Source: Tolypothrix tenuis PCC 7101
GTDB lineage: Bacteria; Cyanobacteriota; Cyanobacteriia; Cyanobacteriales; Nostocaceae
Assembly: GCF_002368295.1 (NCBI RefSeq)
Contig: NZ_AP018248.1
Location: 7,837,326 to 7,901,325 of the forward strand
Length of the DNA stretch: 64,000 nucleotides
Reading direction: 5' to 3'
The position numbers and the translations under genes are program-made. Below, piece by piece: positions 44,766 to 53,319 of the stretch. Within the stretch, counting starts at the first letter, position 1, and each line of letters opens with the position of its first letter. The notes beneath the pieces are model-generated. The model did no database searches, was not told the DNA's origin, and was given only the letters and a program-made list of their open reading frames with translations.

Positions 44766-47504
44766 ATGCCAGCAAATACCATCAATACAAATAATTATTC
44801 CCATCTAGCAAAAGATGTACTCAATTATGAATGGTATACTCTACCAGAAACAGAGGTTGTGCAAACCTTAGTTAGTCATTCAGAAGCAGGCTTGAGCCAT
44901 CAAGAAGCGACCAAGCGGCATCAACAGATGGGTGCCAATCAATTGAATATTCAAGCGAGAAAAAGCCCTTGGCTAAAATTTATTGAGCAATTTCATCAAC
45001 CATTGCTTTATATATTAATAGCTGCAGGAGTGGTGACTTTACTATTACGAGATTGGATAGATGCAGGAGTAATTTTTAGCGTCACCCTGATTAATGTCAT
45101 CATTAGCTACATTCAAGAATCAAAAGCAGAAGATGCGATCGCAGCTCTATCTCAAGCTGTGACTACAGAAGCTACTGTGATTCGCGATGGTCAAAAAACT
45201 CGTCTGGCTTCCACTGAACTTGTGGTAGGGGATTTGGTACTGTTAGCCTCTGGGGATAAAGTACCTGCAGATTTGCGGCTATTAACTGTACGCGAGTTAC
45301 AAGTTGATGAGTCGGCTTTAACTGGAGAATCGGTTCCAGTAGAAAAAACAACTGCATCGCTGGCTGTAGACACACCTTTAGCCGAACGCAGCAATATGGC
45401 TTATGCCGGCAGTTTTGTCAGCTTTGGTCAAGCCGAAGGGATGGTAGTGGCGATCGCAGATGCTACTGAAACAGGCCGCATCTCGCAGTTAATTGAAAGT
45501 AGCACGGGGTTAAAAACACCACTCACCAGGAATATTGACAAGTTAAGCAAAACTTTACTGTATGCCATTTTAGGTTTAGCTGCCCTCACCTTTGCAGTTG
45601 GATTAGGACAAGGCGAATCTTGGATTAATGTTTTCAAAGCTGCTGTAGCTCTCGTTGTGAGTGCCATTCCTGAGGGTTTACCTGCAATTGTCACAGTCAT
45701 TTTGGCGATTGGTGTTTCCCGCATGGCGCGACGTAACGCGATTATTCGCAAGTTACCTGCTGTGGAAACATTGGGAAGTACAACCGTTATCTGCTCTGAC
45801 AAAACTGGCACGTTAACCGAAAATCAGATGACGGTGCAGCGGATTTACGCAGGTGAACAACACTACACCGTCAGTGGTATTGGTTATGCTCCAGATGGTG
45901 AAATTTTGCTGAATCGCCAGCCTGTTGATTTAGAAGGAGAGGCACAGATTGCTCTTGGGGAAACCCTAGCTGCTGGATTGCTGTGCAACGATTCTCACAT
46001 CGAATGGAAAGACGAACAGTGGAGTTTAGTAGGAACTCCCACTGAGGGAGCATTGATTACGGCGGCTAATAAAGCGGGATTAACTCCAGAAGAATTGCCC
46101 AGAATCGATACTATTCCCTTTGAATCTCAATTTCAATACATGGCGACTTTGCATAAATTGGAGACTCAGCAAAGACAGAATTTGATTTATGTCAAAGGTT
46201 CTGTAGAGGCTATTCTCCAACGTTGCGATCGCCTGCTGGATGCTCAAGGACAACAAACTGCACTCAATCCTGCGGTTATAGAACAGGAAGTGGCGCAGAT
46301 GGCAAAGCAAGGTTTACGAGTGCTAGCCTTCGCCAGTAAAAAAGTTACTGGTAAGCTTTCCTTGGAGCGTCATGATATCGATACAGGACTAGTATTTTTA
46401 GGACTTCAAGGCATCATCGATCCGCCTCGTGAAGAAGCGATCGCAGCTGTTGCTGCTTGTCAATCTGCTGGCATTCAAGTGAAAATGATCACTGGCGATC
46501 ATGCACTCACCGCAGCAGCGATCGCTCGCCAAATGGAAATTTCCTCGGCTGAAGAACAGGTGTTTACAGGCAAGCAATTAGCTCAGATGGATGAAGCCGA
46601 ATTTAGCCAAGCAGCTGAACAAGGCAGGGTATTTGCGCGAGTTGCGCCAGAACAAAAGTTGCGTTTAGTCAAAGCCTTGCAGCATCAAGGTGAAATTGTG
46701 GCGATGACTGGAGATGGTGTCAATGATGCACCAGCTCTCAAGCAAGCAGATATTGGTGTAGCGATGGGTTTAGCTGGGGCAGAAGTTGCTAAAGAATCTG
46801 CAGATATGCTGTTAACTGACGACAACTTCGCCGCCATTGAAGCTGCTGTAGAGGAAGGACGGGGAGTGTATCGCAACTTACGCAAAGCGATCGCCTTCTT
46901 GCTACCAATCAATATTGGCGAATCTATGACAATCTTGATTGCCATTTTCCTAGCGATCGCGCTTCCTATCTTACCAATCCAAATTCTCTGGCTAAATATG
47001 GTGAGTTCAGTTGGTTTGATTGTTCCCCTCGCCTTTGAGCCAAAATCTCGCCGGGTGATGCAACAACCACCACGCAACCCCAGAGAAAAGCTGTTATCGG
47101 GTAGCTTACTCCAGCGCATCTTGGCCATTTCTCTCTTCAACTGGCTGGTAATTTTTGGCGTTTTTCAATGGATACTGCAAACTACAGGTAATGAAGCCTT
47201 AGCTCGCACAATGGCAATTAATGGGTTAGTAGCAGCAGAAGTTTTTTATCTACTCAGCATTAGCCAGTTTGTGCCATCTGTAATTGCCAGAATTCAAGGT
47301 AAACGCAAACCCATAGCCTATGCCCCTGTAATTGGCATTGTGGTTGTAGTGACTTTACAATGTCTGTTCAGTCAGTGGAGCATCATGAATCAAGTTTTTG
47401 ACACCATACCTTTAACATTTACTCAAGCCCTCATTTGTGTAGCTGTAGGTTTGCCAGTCATATTGATAGCGCTCATCTTGCAGCGTTTCGATCCGCTTGA
47501 CTAA
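44766..47504 (+). CDS. Type II cation-translocating P-type ATPase
   Basis: 912 residues with the full P-type plan: N-terminal cation ATPase domain (ETEVVQTLVSHSEAGLSHQEA), actuator loop TGES in DESALTGESVPVEK, M4 with VSAIPEGLPAIVTV, phosphorylated Asp345 in SDKTGTLTENQM, N-domain, hinge TGDGVNDAPALKQADIGVAMG, and about ten TM helices. PEGLP in M4 places it with type II Ca2+/Na+/H+ pumps such as cyanobacterial Pma1/PacL relatives. The exact ion cannot be read from sequence. It is downstream of the stress-protein gene. Confidence 0.9.
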   Translation: MPANTINTNNYSHLAKDVLNYEWYTLPETEVVQTLVSHSEAGLSHQEATKRHQQMGANQLNIQARKSPWLKFIEQFHQPLLYILIAAGVVTLLLRDWIDAGVIFSVTLINVIISYIQESKAEDAIAALSQAVTTEATVIRDGQKTRLASTELVVGDLVLLASGDKVPADLRLLTVRELQVDESALTGESVPVEKTTASLAVDTPLAERSNMAYAGSFVSFGQAEGMVVAIADATETGRISQLIESSTGLKTPLTRNIDKLSKTLLYAILGLAALTFAVGLGQGESWINVFKAAVALVVSAIPEGLPAIVTVILAIGVSRMARRNAIIRKLPAVETLGSTTVICSDKTGTLTENQMTVQRIYAGEQHYTVSGIGYAPDGEILLNRQPVDLEGEAQIALGETLAAGLLCNDSHIEWKDEQWSLVGTPTEGALITAANKAGLTPEELPRIDTIPFESQFQYMATLHKLETQQRQNLIYVKGSVEAILQRCDRLLDAQGQQTALNPAVIEQEVAQMAKQGLRVLAFASKKVTGKLSLERHDIDTGLVFLGLQGIIDPPREEAIAAVAACQSAGIQVKMITGDHALTAAAIARQMEISSAEEQVFTGKQLAQMDEAEFSQAAEQGRVFARVAPEQKLRLVKALQHQGEIVAMTGDGVNDAPALKQADIGVAMGLAGAEVAKESADMLLTDDNFAAIEAAVEEGRGVYRNLRKAIAFLLPINIGESMTILIAIFLAIALPILPIQILWLNMVSSVGLIVPLAFEPKSRRVMQQPPRNPREKLLSGSLLQRILAISLFNWLVIFGVFQWILQTTGNEALARTMAINGLVAAEVFYLLSISQFVPSVIARIQGKRKPIAYAPVIGIVVVVTLQCLFSQWSIMNQVFDTIPLTFTQALICVAVGLPVILIALILQRFDPLD

Positions 47505-48232
47505 AGAATTTCTAGGGGAAGCAGGGGGAGCAGAGGGAAGGGGACAAGGAGATAAATTCCAATCACCAATTACCAATTACCAATTACCAATCCCCAATTC
47601 CCTATATCAAATATGACTGCAATAAACTAGGGTTGTAAAAATTTGATTTTACTCCATCCTTATAGAAGCAGTATTTACATCAATATCCAAAAATACTTTC
47701 TCAATTAATTTAGGTATTATTATTTATTGAAAATTTTTACTCTTTATAATCGATACAAGTGAGTAAAATTTTCAAATATTAAAATTTAAGTTTCTGTAAA
47801 TTTCGCTACAGAATATTGCCGTTGATACTTCCGCATCATTAAAATGAATTTTATGCATAGAAAGATTTAAATTTCTGTATAAAATCACTAAGTTTTATGC
47901 ATAATAGATACAAATATCATAGGCAAAAAATCTGGTTTTTACATTAGATAGCAAGAGTAAATCGCTCTTTATTGCTCATCTAAATGCAAATACTATTAAT
48001 AACCCTTGATAAATGTTGCATTTGGTCAAAGTTGTGAAAATTACAGAGCAATAGTCGTTAAATAAAGGCTATGAAAGTGCAAGTCATTTATCTAGATTCC
48101 ATAAGCTAGGACTTGACTTTATACAACGAATCAATGTAACGTATTTTACTTTATAGGTGTGCAGAAAGAACTTAATTAATTGCTGTTTATAGCAATTAGT
48201 TAGGCGCATTTCGTGGAGAGGAAAACGGAAAT
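47505..48232. repeat. STRR tract and AT-rich leader upstream of the second porin
   Basis: About 47515-47606 is repeat DNA (AGGGGGAGCAG purines, then CCAATTA heptamers). The remaining ~620 bp are strongly AT-rich and hold two copies of TTTTATGCATA at 47849-47859 and 47893-47903, each next to a TTTAAATTTCTGTA-like box. They are candidate regulatory sites for the porin. The leader ends GGAGAGGAAAACGGAAAT before the ATG. Confidence 0.55.
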
Positions 48233-49900
48233 ATGTCTAATAGATTGTGGAAAAATCTGGTATTACTTCCAGTATTTTTGGGTGCGAATGCATTGGCTTC
48301 ATCCAGTGTGATGGCAGCAGAAATTTTAAATGCTTCTGACTCAAAAGCTGCAAATATTGCCACAGAGCAACCAAAAGTTAATCAACAGTTACTTGCTCAA
48401 GCTAAAACTGATGAGAATAGAGTTTTAGTTAGTGAAGTTAGTAGCCAGGATTCAATGTCTCAAGTTACGTCAGTTTCTCAGTTTTCTGACGTACAGCCAA
48501 CTGATTGGGCATTCCAAGCTTTGCAGTCTTTAGTTGAACGCTACGGTTGTATTGCGGGTTATCCTAACGGAACTTATCGCGGAAATCGTGCTTTAACTCG
48601 TTATGAATTTGCTGCAGGTTTGAATGCTTGTTTAGACAGAGTTAATGAACTAATTGCTACAGCAACTGCTGACTTGGTGACAAAACAAGATTTAGCCACC
48701 CTCCAGCGTTTGCAAGAAGAATTCTCTGCAGAATTAGCAACTTTACGTGGTCGAGTAGATTCTTTAGAAGCACGTACTGCAGAACTAGAAGCCAATCAAT
48801 TTTCTACAACAACCAAGTTAGTAGGTGAGGCAGTTTTTGCAGTTACCGATAACTTTGGTAATAACGACAATAACAACACTGTATTTCAAAACAGAGTACG
48901 TTTAGATTTACAAAGTAGCTTCACGGGTAAAGATACTTTACACACCCGGATTGCGGCTGGTAACTCAACTGGATTAACTTTGCCAAATGGCACATTTGAG
49001 GGTACTCAAACCTTTAATCTTAGCCCTAGCACCAATAATAGTGCGTTTATAGATTGGTTGTCTTATTACTTCCCACTGGGTAACTCCCAAGTATATATAG
49101 CAGCCAACGGCGGTATTCATAGCGATTATGCTCCTACACTCAATCCTTACTTTGAAGGTTTTGATGGTGGTAACGGTGCTTTATCTACCTTTGCATCTGA
49201 AAGCCCAATTTACCGGATTGGTGGTGGTGTAGGTGGTGGCGTTAATTTTGTTTTTGGTAAGAGTAACGCTGCTTTCCAACCTTCATTAACTGTAGGTTAT
49301 TTAGCATCCCAAGGAAACAACCCAGGAGCTCGCGCTGGCTTGTTTGAAGGTAACTATGCAGCTCTAGCACAGTTGAATTTGAACGTAGGCGATCGCCTGT
49401 CTTTTGCTGCTACCTACGTCCACGGTTATCATAATGCTGGAACTGCTTTATTTGACCTAGGCGGAGCTGGAAATGTTGGTGTAGTAGGTACTGCACAGGC
49501 CAATTTAGTTGGTGGTGGTAACCCATATAACAGTAATTCCTATGGTTTTGAAGCTGCTTTCAAACCTAGTAACAAACTCTCGATTAGTGGCTTTGTGCTT
49601 TACAGCGATATTAGCGGCGTTGTAGGCAACAACAATGATGAAGTTTGGAGCTATGGTCTTGGTGTAGCACTACCAGATTTCGGCAGACAAGGTAACGTCT
49701 TAGGTATTTTTGCTGGTGCCCAGCCTTACTTAGGTCGTATTGGAGGCGATCGCCCTTATCATATTGAAGGGTTCTATAAATATCGTGTCAGCGATAATAT
49801 CTCCATTACCCCTGGTTTAATTTGGTTAACCAATCCTGGTCAAGTTGCTAATAGCGATAATGCCATCATTGGTACTTTGAGAACCACTTTCACCTTCTAA
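48233..49900 (+). CDS. SLH-domain OprB-type porin, paralogue of 22573
   Basis: 555 residues; good ribosome site (GAGAGGAAAACGG) and signal peptide (LVLLPVFLGANALASSSVMA, cleaved before AEIL). Same plan as the gene at 22573: SLH domain (VTSVSQFSDVQPTDWAFQAL...YGCIAGYPNGTYRGNRALTRYEFAAGLNACLDRV), coiled coil (LATLRGRVDSLEARTAELEANQF), then a barrel ending IIGTLRTTFTF. The SLH and coiled-coil parts are nearly identical between the two paralogues while the barrels differ, so they probably pass different solutes. A hairpin lies 30 bp downstream. Confidence 0.9.
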   Translation: MSNRLWKNLVLLPVFLGANALASSSVMAAEILNASDSKAANIATEQPKVNQQLLAQAKTDENRVLVSEVSSQDSMSQVTSVSQFSDVQPTDWAFQALQSLVERYGCIAGYPNGTYRGNRALTRYEFAAGLNACLDRVNELIATATADLVTKQDLATLQRLQEEFSAELATLRGRVDSLEARTAELEANQFSTTTKLVGEAVFAVTDNFGNNDNNNTVFQNRVRLDLQSSFTGKDTLHTRIAAGNSTGLTLPNGTFEGTQTFNLSPSTNNSAFIDWLSYYFPLGNSQVYIAANGGIHSDYAPTLNPYFEGFDGGNGALSTFASESPIYRIGGGVGGGVNFVFGKSNAAFQPSLTVGYLASQGNNPGARAGLFEGNYAALAQLNLNVGDRLSFAATYVHGYHNAGTALFDLGGAGNVGVVGTAQANLVGGGNPYNSNSYGFEAAFKPSNKLSISGFVLYSDISGVVGNNNDEVWSYGLGVALPDFGRQGNVLGIFAGAQPYLGRIGGDRPYHIEGFYKYRVSDNISITPGLIWLTNPGQVANSDNAIIGTLRTTFTF

Positions 49901-49932
49901 AACACCGATTCCTTCATTATCAGGAATTTTTG

Positions 49933-49994
49933 TAGGGTGGATACTTGCGATCGTTAGGGTTTAAACCCAAGATCCAATAGTGTCTACCCTACGC
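49933..49994. terminator. Hairpin downstream of the second porin
   Basis: GTAGGGTGGATACT pairs with AGTGTCTACCCTAC over a ~33-base loop, with G-U pairs; an inner GGGTTTAAACCC palindrome lies in the loop. It is a probable terminator or REP-type unit. Confidence 0.55.
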
Positions 49995-50038
49995 TCATAA
50001 AAATGATAGCTATTGTCAACAAGCCAGAACTCAAATAT

Positions 50039-50189
50039 CAATACAGTTCAGATAAGATACTGGTGGAAACAGCTAGCTCAATTGGGGGATTCTCCCCCAA
50101 ACCCCCGATTGGGTGACGGTTGCGTCCCCCAAACCCCCTCCAAAATTATTGTTTTTGTTGTCAATTTATTTTTTAACTGAACTGTATTG
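50039..50189. mobile_element. Family B MITE-like element with 10-bp target duplication
   Basis: 151 bp with ends CAATACAGTTCA and TGAACTGTATTG, and a core containing GGGGGATTCTCCCCC and CCCCCAAACCCCC. ACTCAAATAT occurs immediately before (50029-50038) and immediately after (50190-50199), a 10-bp duplication expected from transposition. It is related to 54219-54419 and to the decayed copy at 2176. There is no ORF. Confidence 0.85.
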
Positions 50190-50283
50190 ACTCAAATATA
50201 AATGTTGCATCAAGTCCGGCTAATTACTTGCGATATGGTTGGTCTTGTTGGTCATTGGTAATTGTTAAACTGTATTTTTCTTT

Positions 50284-50367
50284 CCCATTACCCATTACCC
50301 ATTACCCATTACCCATTACCCATTACCCATTACCCATTACCCATTACCCATTACCCATTACCCATTA
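50284..50367. repeat. Perfect (CCCATTA)12 array
   Basis: Twelve uninterrupted copies of the heptamer CCCATTA, 27 bp past the stop of the minus-strand SRPBCC gene. The translated frame over it is an artefact. Confidence 0.95.
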
Positions 50368-50393
50368 CCGACCTTCACATATACGATAATTTT

Positions 50394-50861
50394 TCAACTG
50401 GACATGATATTAGATGGATTTTCGCACTCTCTCTTTGTTACATAATGACGATAGCGAAACATTGCTTCTAGTTGTCCTTGAACTAACCAACCACTAAAAA
50501 GTTCTAATGTTTGACCTCCAGGCAAAGAAAAAGAAATGGCATCAGTCAACTTAGTCTTGCCATTTTCAGGTTCAAATTCATGCCTGTGTACCCAACTTTC
50601 AAAAGGCCCAGAAATTTGTTCATCAACAAATAGGCGGTTCTTTTCGCATTGAGTATGACGCGCTAACCAAGTTAAAGGTACAGGCCCAAGAAAAAGACGA
50701 AATTCTGTGATAGCGCCTATCTCCAATTCTCCCTCACGGCGCACTACTTTAACAGGTTGCCAAGGTGGAGTTAGCATTTGCAAAATATCTGTTCTTTCGT
50801 GAAATCTCCACACTACTTCTGGTGGTGCATTAATCACAGATGAATGTTTAAACTGCAGCAT
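50394..50861 (-). CDS. SRPBCC (START/polyketide-cyclase-like) family protein
   Basis: 155 residues of the SRPBCC fold: MLQFKHSSVINAPPEVVWRFHE is the first strand and helix; LTPPWQPVKVVRREGELEIGAITEFRLFLGPVPLTW and a final helix (LELFSGWLVQGQLEAMFRYRHYVTKREC) follow. The family binds hydrophobic ligands or acts as a cyclase/transport protein; the ligand is unknown. The gene is bracketed by two perfect heptamer arrays (downstream CCCATTA x12, upstream TAATTCG x14). Confidence 0.8.
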   Translation of the reverse strand: MLQFKHSSVINAPPEVVWRFHERTDILQMLTPPWQPVKVVRREGELEIGAITEFRLFLGPVPLTWLARHTQCEKNRLFVDEQISGPFESWVHRHEFEPENGKTKLTDAISFSLPGGQTLELFSGWLVQGQLEAMFRYRHYVTKRECENPSNIMSS

Positions 50862-50896
50862 GGAAACACAAACCTAAAATTCAACAAATTAATTAC

Positions 50897-50994
50897 TAAT
50901 TCGTAATTCGTAATTCGTAATTCGTAATTCGTAATTCGTAATTCGTAATTCGTAATTCGTAATTCGTAATTCGTAATTCGTAATTCGTAATTCG
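50897..50994. repeat. Perfect (TAATTCG)14 array
   Basis: Fourteen uninterrupted copies of TAATTCG, 36 bp upstream of the SRPBCC start codon (minus strand), so inside its leader or promoter. Copy number probably varies between strains. Confidence 0.95.
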
Positions 50995-51077
50995 TAATTA
51001 AAAATTTGGTGGAACCCCAACCTTATATAATCGCACCGTTATGTTTGTTGTAGTTGCTATAAAGTAATTACAAATTG

Positions 51078-51266
51078 TTAACCTTCGTATTCGGTGTCAA
51101 TCTCAATATCTAGAGTGTCTTCATCAATTCGCACATACAAAATATTGGGGTTACAGCAAACTTGACAATCTTCTACATAAGATTGCTGTCCGCCAGCACT
51201 CAAATCAATAAATGTTAAGTTTGGTTCCCCGCAATAAGCGCAGTAATACTCAGCTGTTGTTTGCAT
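51078..51266 (-). CDS. CPXCG-motif cysteine-rich small protein
   Basis: 62 residues with two Cys pairs: YYCAYCGEPN and EDCQVCCNPN. The product resembles the CPXCG small zinc-ribbon family, whose members are thought to bind Zn2+; the acidic C terminus (DEDTLDIEIDTEYEG) is typical. It starts 11 bp after the radical SAM gene stop on the same strand, so the two are almost certainly co-transcribed and may share a pathway. Function unknown. Confidence 0.75.
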   Translation of the reverse strand: MQTTAEYYCAYCGEPNLTFIDLSAGGQQSYVEDCQVCCNPNILYVRIDEDTLDIEIDTEYEG

Positions 51267-51277
51267 TAATCTGTACG

Positions 51278-52930
51278 TTATGAATTTAATGGCTGAAGTT
51301 CTTTTGCGGATGACTCAAAATGACTAGTCGCCTCAGCCAAGTGTTTAAGTAGTGTAGACTGCGGTAGCGGCCCTTGCAAGTGATTCCAGGGTAAAATTTG
51401 CTCTGTTGACCAATTAGTATGGACGTAAAAATCTAAGTCTGGGATTTGTCCTTTGAGTTGTTTAAAAGCGCGTTTGTAACTGCCTAAAGAATCGCCAAAG
51501 TTACGAGTAAGTTCTAATAAGTGAGAGAGTCTGCGATCGCCTCTCGATAACAAAGCTTGGATAATAGACCAATTATAGCTTTCTGGGCGAAAATCTATGC
51601 CTTGGGGTTTTAGCTGTTTTTGTAATATCTGCAACCGCTTCTCGGCTTGTTTATTTACGCCAAACCATTGAAATGGTGTATGAGATTTGGGTACAAAGGT
51701 GCTGCATCCTAGTGTTAACCGCAATCCTGGAGCTGCTTTTTTAACATTACGCATCATGGCGACAGTTTGCTCTAAATCTTCTGGTTCCTCACCAGGAATT
51801 CCTACCATTCCATAGAGTTTCAAACTCGACAAGCCACCAGCTTTGGCGTTGACTGCGGCTTGAATAATTTCGTCATTATGTAGCTTTTTGTTGATAATGC
51901 GGCGTAATTTTTCCGAACCACTTTCTACAGCAATGGTAAGCGATCGCGTGTCTCGTTGTGCCAGAGTTTTTGCTAGCTGTATAGTAACTGTATTGGTGCG
52001 TACTGAGGCAATGCTAAGACGCACATCATCATACTTGGGCTGACTGATATAATCTAGCAACGTCTCAAATTCTGGATGCTGAGTTACAGAAGCACCTAAC
52101 AAACCTAACCGCTTGGTAACTTCTAAGCCTCTTTCAATGGCAGGAATTAAAGAACTTTCAAGGCTTGCAGTTCTAAATGGTAATGTCAGATAACTAGCCA
52201 AACAGAAGCGGCACATTTCTGGACAACTCCGCACCACTTCTACCATATAAATATTTTCCCATGCAGCCTTTTCTGTTACCACAGTTGAGGCTGAGAGAAT
52301 ATTTCCGCGATAAGTTTGCTTTTGGACTATGGCAGGAATTTCAGCATCAATTGGTGTAATTGATTTTATTTCACCATCTTTGGCATGATATTCCACCTCA
52401 TACAAACTCGGCACATAAATTCCTGGAATTTGTGCCAGAGTTTTCAGTTGAATTTTGCGAGAAGCATTCCTAACTTCTTTGTAAGCTGTAATAAAATCTC
52501 CCAGCAGATTTTCGCCATCTCCTAGCAAAATTACATCAAAAAAATCAGCGAAAGGTTCAGGGTTAGCAGTGAGAACTGGGCCACCACCAAATATTAGTGG
52601 ATGACTATCCTCTCGCAAAGATGCGCGAATGGGAATTTCTAAAGATTCTAGTAAATTTAAGATATTTACATAATCTAATTCCCAAGAAATAGAAAATCCG
52701 ACAATTTCGGGATTTATTGGCAGTTGTTCATGAATATCAGTAAACAGGCGACTCACCTGCACATCATCACGCATTGCCAAATTTGCCCACACTACTTGAT
52801 ATCCCAAGCTTGTGATCCCCACAGTGTACTCATTGGGAAAAGCAAAAATTAGTGGGATAGCATCGGTGTTAGGGGTAGTGGGAGTAAATAAAAGCCGTTC
52901 AGCAGAAAATACAGATGATGTCACAGGCAA
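51278..52930 (-). CDS. B12-binding-like radical SAM protein
   Basis: 550 residues. The radical SAM cluster motif is Cys-x3-Cys-x2-Cys, SCPEMCRFCLAS. The N-terminal region resembles a B12-binding (Rossmann) domain (GITSLGYQVVWANLA...EIVGFSISWELDY...LIFGGGPVLTANPEPFADFFDVILLGDGE). The SPASM-free core continues with SIASVRTNT and AVESGSEKLRRIINK. Function unknown; this family is widespread in cyanobacteria and adjacent to a CPXCG protein here. Start is ambiguous: TTG 52930 or GTG 52924. It lies 30 bp after the SemiSWEET gene, an operon of three. Confidence 0.85.
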   Translation of the reverse strand: MPVTSSVFSAERLLFTPTTPNTDAIPLIFAFPNEYTVGITSLGYQVVWANLAMRDDVQVSRLFTDIHEQLPINPEIVGFSISWELDYVNILNLLESLEIPIRASLREDSHPLIFGGGPVLTANPEPFADFFDVILLGDGENLLGDFITAYKEVRNASRKIQLKTLAQIPGIYVPSLYEVEYHAKDGEIKSITPIDAEIPAIVQKQTYRGNILSASTVVTEKAAWENIYMVEVVRSCPEMCRFCLASYLTLPFRTASLESSLIPAIERGLEVTKRLGLLGASVTQHPEFETLLDYISQPKYDDVRLSIASVRTNTVTIQLAKTLAQRDTRSLTIAVESGSEKLRRIINKKLHNDEIIQAAVNAKAGGLSSLKLYGMVGIPGEEPEDLEQTVAMMRNVKKAAPGLRLTLGCSTFVPKSHTPFQWFGVNKQAEKRLQILQKQLKPQGIDFRPESYNWSIIQALLSRGDRRLSHLLELTRNFGDSLGSYKRAFKQLKGQIPDLDFYVHTNWSTEQILPWNHLQGPLPQSTLLKHLAEATSHFESSAKELQPLNS

Positions 52931-52960
52931 TTTTTCGGGGGTGTTTTTTATTTATTATTT

Positions 52961-53215
52961 TCATCTATATCTAATTTTAAGCCATAGAATTATCAAGTTA
53001 AAAAATAATGTGGCGGCATTAGCTAAAATAATAGGCAATTGTTGCAATATGATTCCATATATCAGCCATAAAAATATTCCTGTATTAAAACAAATCAACA
53101 TCATAAACGAGACATCTTTTGCTGATTTTGTTTGCCATATTTTCATCATTTGTGGCAAAAATGAAATCGTCGTAATTGAAGCAGCAACTAGTCCTAAAAC
53201 TGTGACAAAATCCAT
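52961..53215 (-). CDS. SemiSWEET/PQ-loop membrane transporter
   Basis: 84 residues, three TM helices: VLGLVAASITTISFLPQMMKI, LICFNTGIFLWLIYGIIL, IILANAATLFFNLIILWL. The PQ pair in FLPQ and NAATLFFN are typical of bacterial SemiSWEET proteins, which dimerise to a sugar uniporter. The substrate is not known here. It has a good ribosome site (AAGGGTTG) before ATG 53215 and leads the radical SAM operon. An overlapping plus-strand frame here is a shadow. Confidence 0.85.
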   Translation of the reverse strand: MDFVTVLGLVAASITTISFLPQMMKIWQTKSAKDVSFMMLICFNTGIFLWLIYGIILQQLPIILANAATLFFNLIILWLKIRYR

Positions 53216-53245
53216 TAATGCAACCCTTTAAAATAATAATGCTAT

Positions 53246-53285
53246 GATGTGTTGCAGTGCCATATTTTCGGCACTAACACACCCT
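53246..53285. repeat. REP-like hairpin
   Basis: TGTGTTGCAGTGCC pairs with GGCACTAACACA around ATATTTTC. It is similar in style to the GTGTGTTGTCG...GCACC units at 7686 and 17513, and lies between the SemiSWEET start and the DUF4351 gene end. Confidence 0.55.
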
Positions 53286-53319
53286 ACTATAATTAGATAT
53301 ATTTAAAATTGGTAGTTTT

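Noticed and set aside
45428..47140. Minus-strand ORFs of 127 and 151 codons inside the P-type ATPase
   Set aside because: Antisense shadows of a well-conserved ATPase frame with no motifs of their own.
50262..50471. 69-codon ORF with HYPLPIT repeats
   Set aside because: It is the CCCATTA x12 heptamer array read in frame, overlapping the SRPBCC gene.
50284..50994. Possible CRISPR array
   Set aside because: Units are 7 bp and uninterrupted; there are no spacers and no cas genes.
52812..53231. 139-codon plus-strand ORF
   Set aside because: It is the antisense shadow of the SemiSWEET gene and radical SAM start; the minus frames have clear TM and family motifs.
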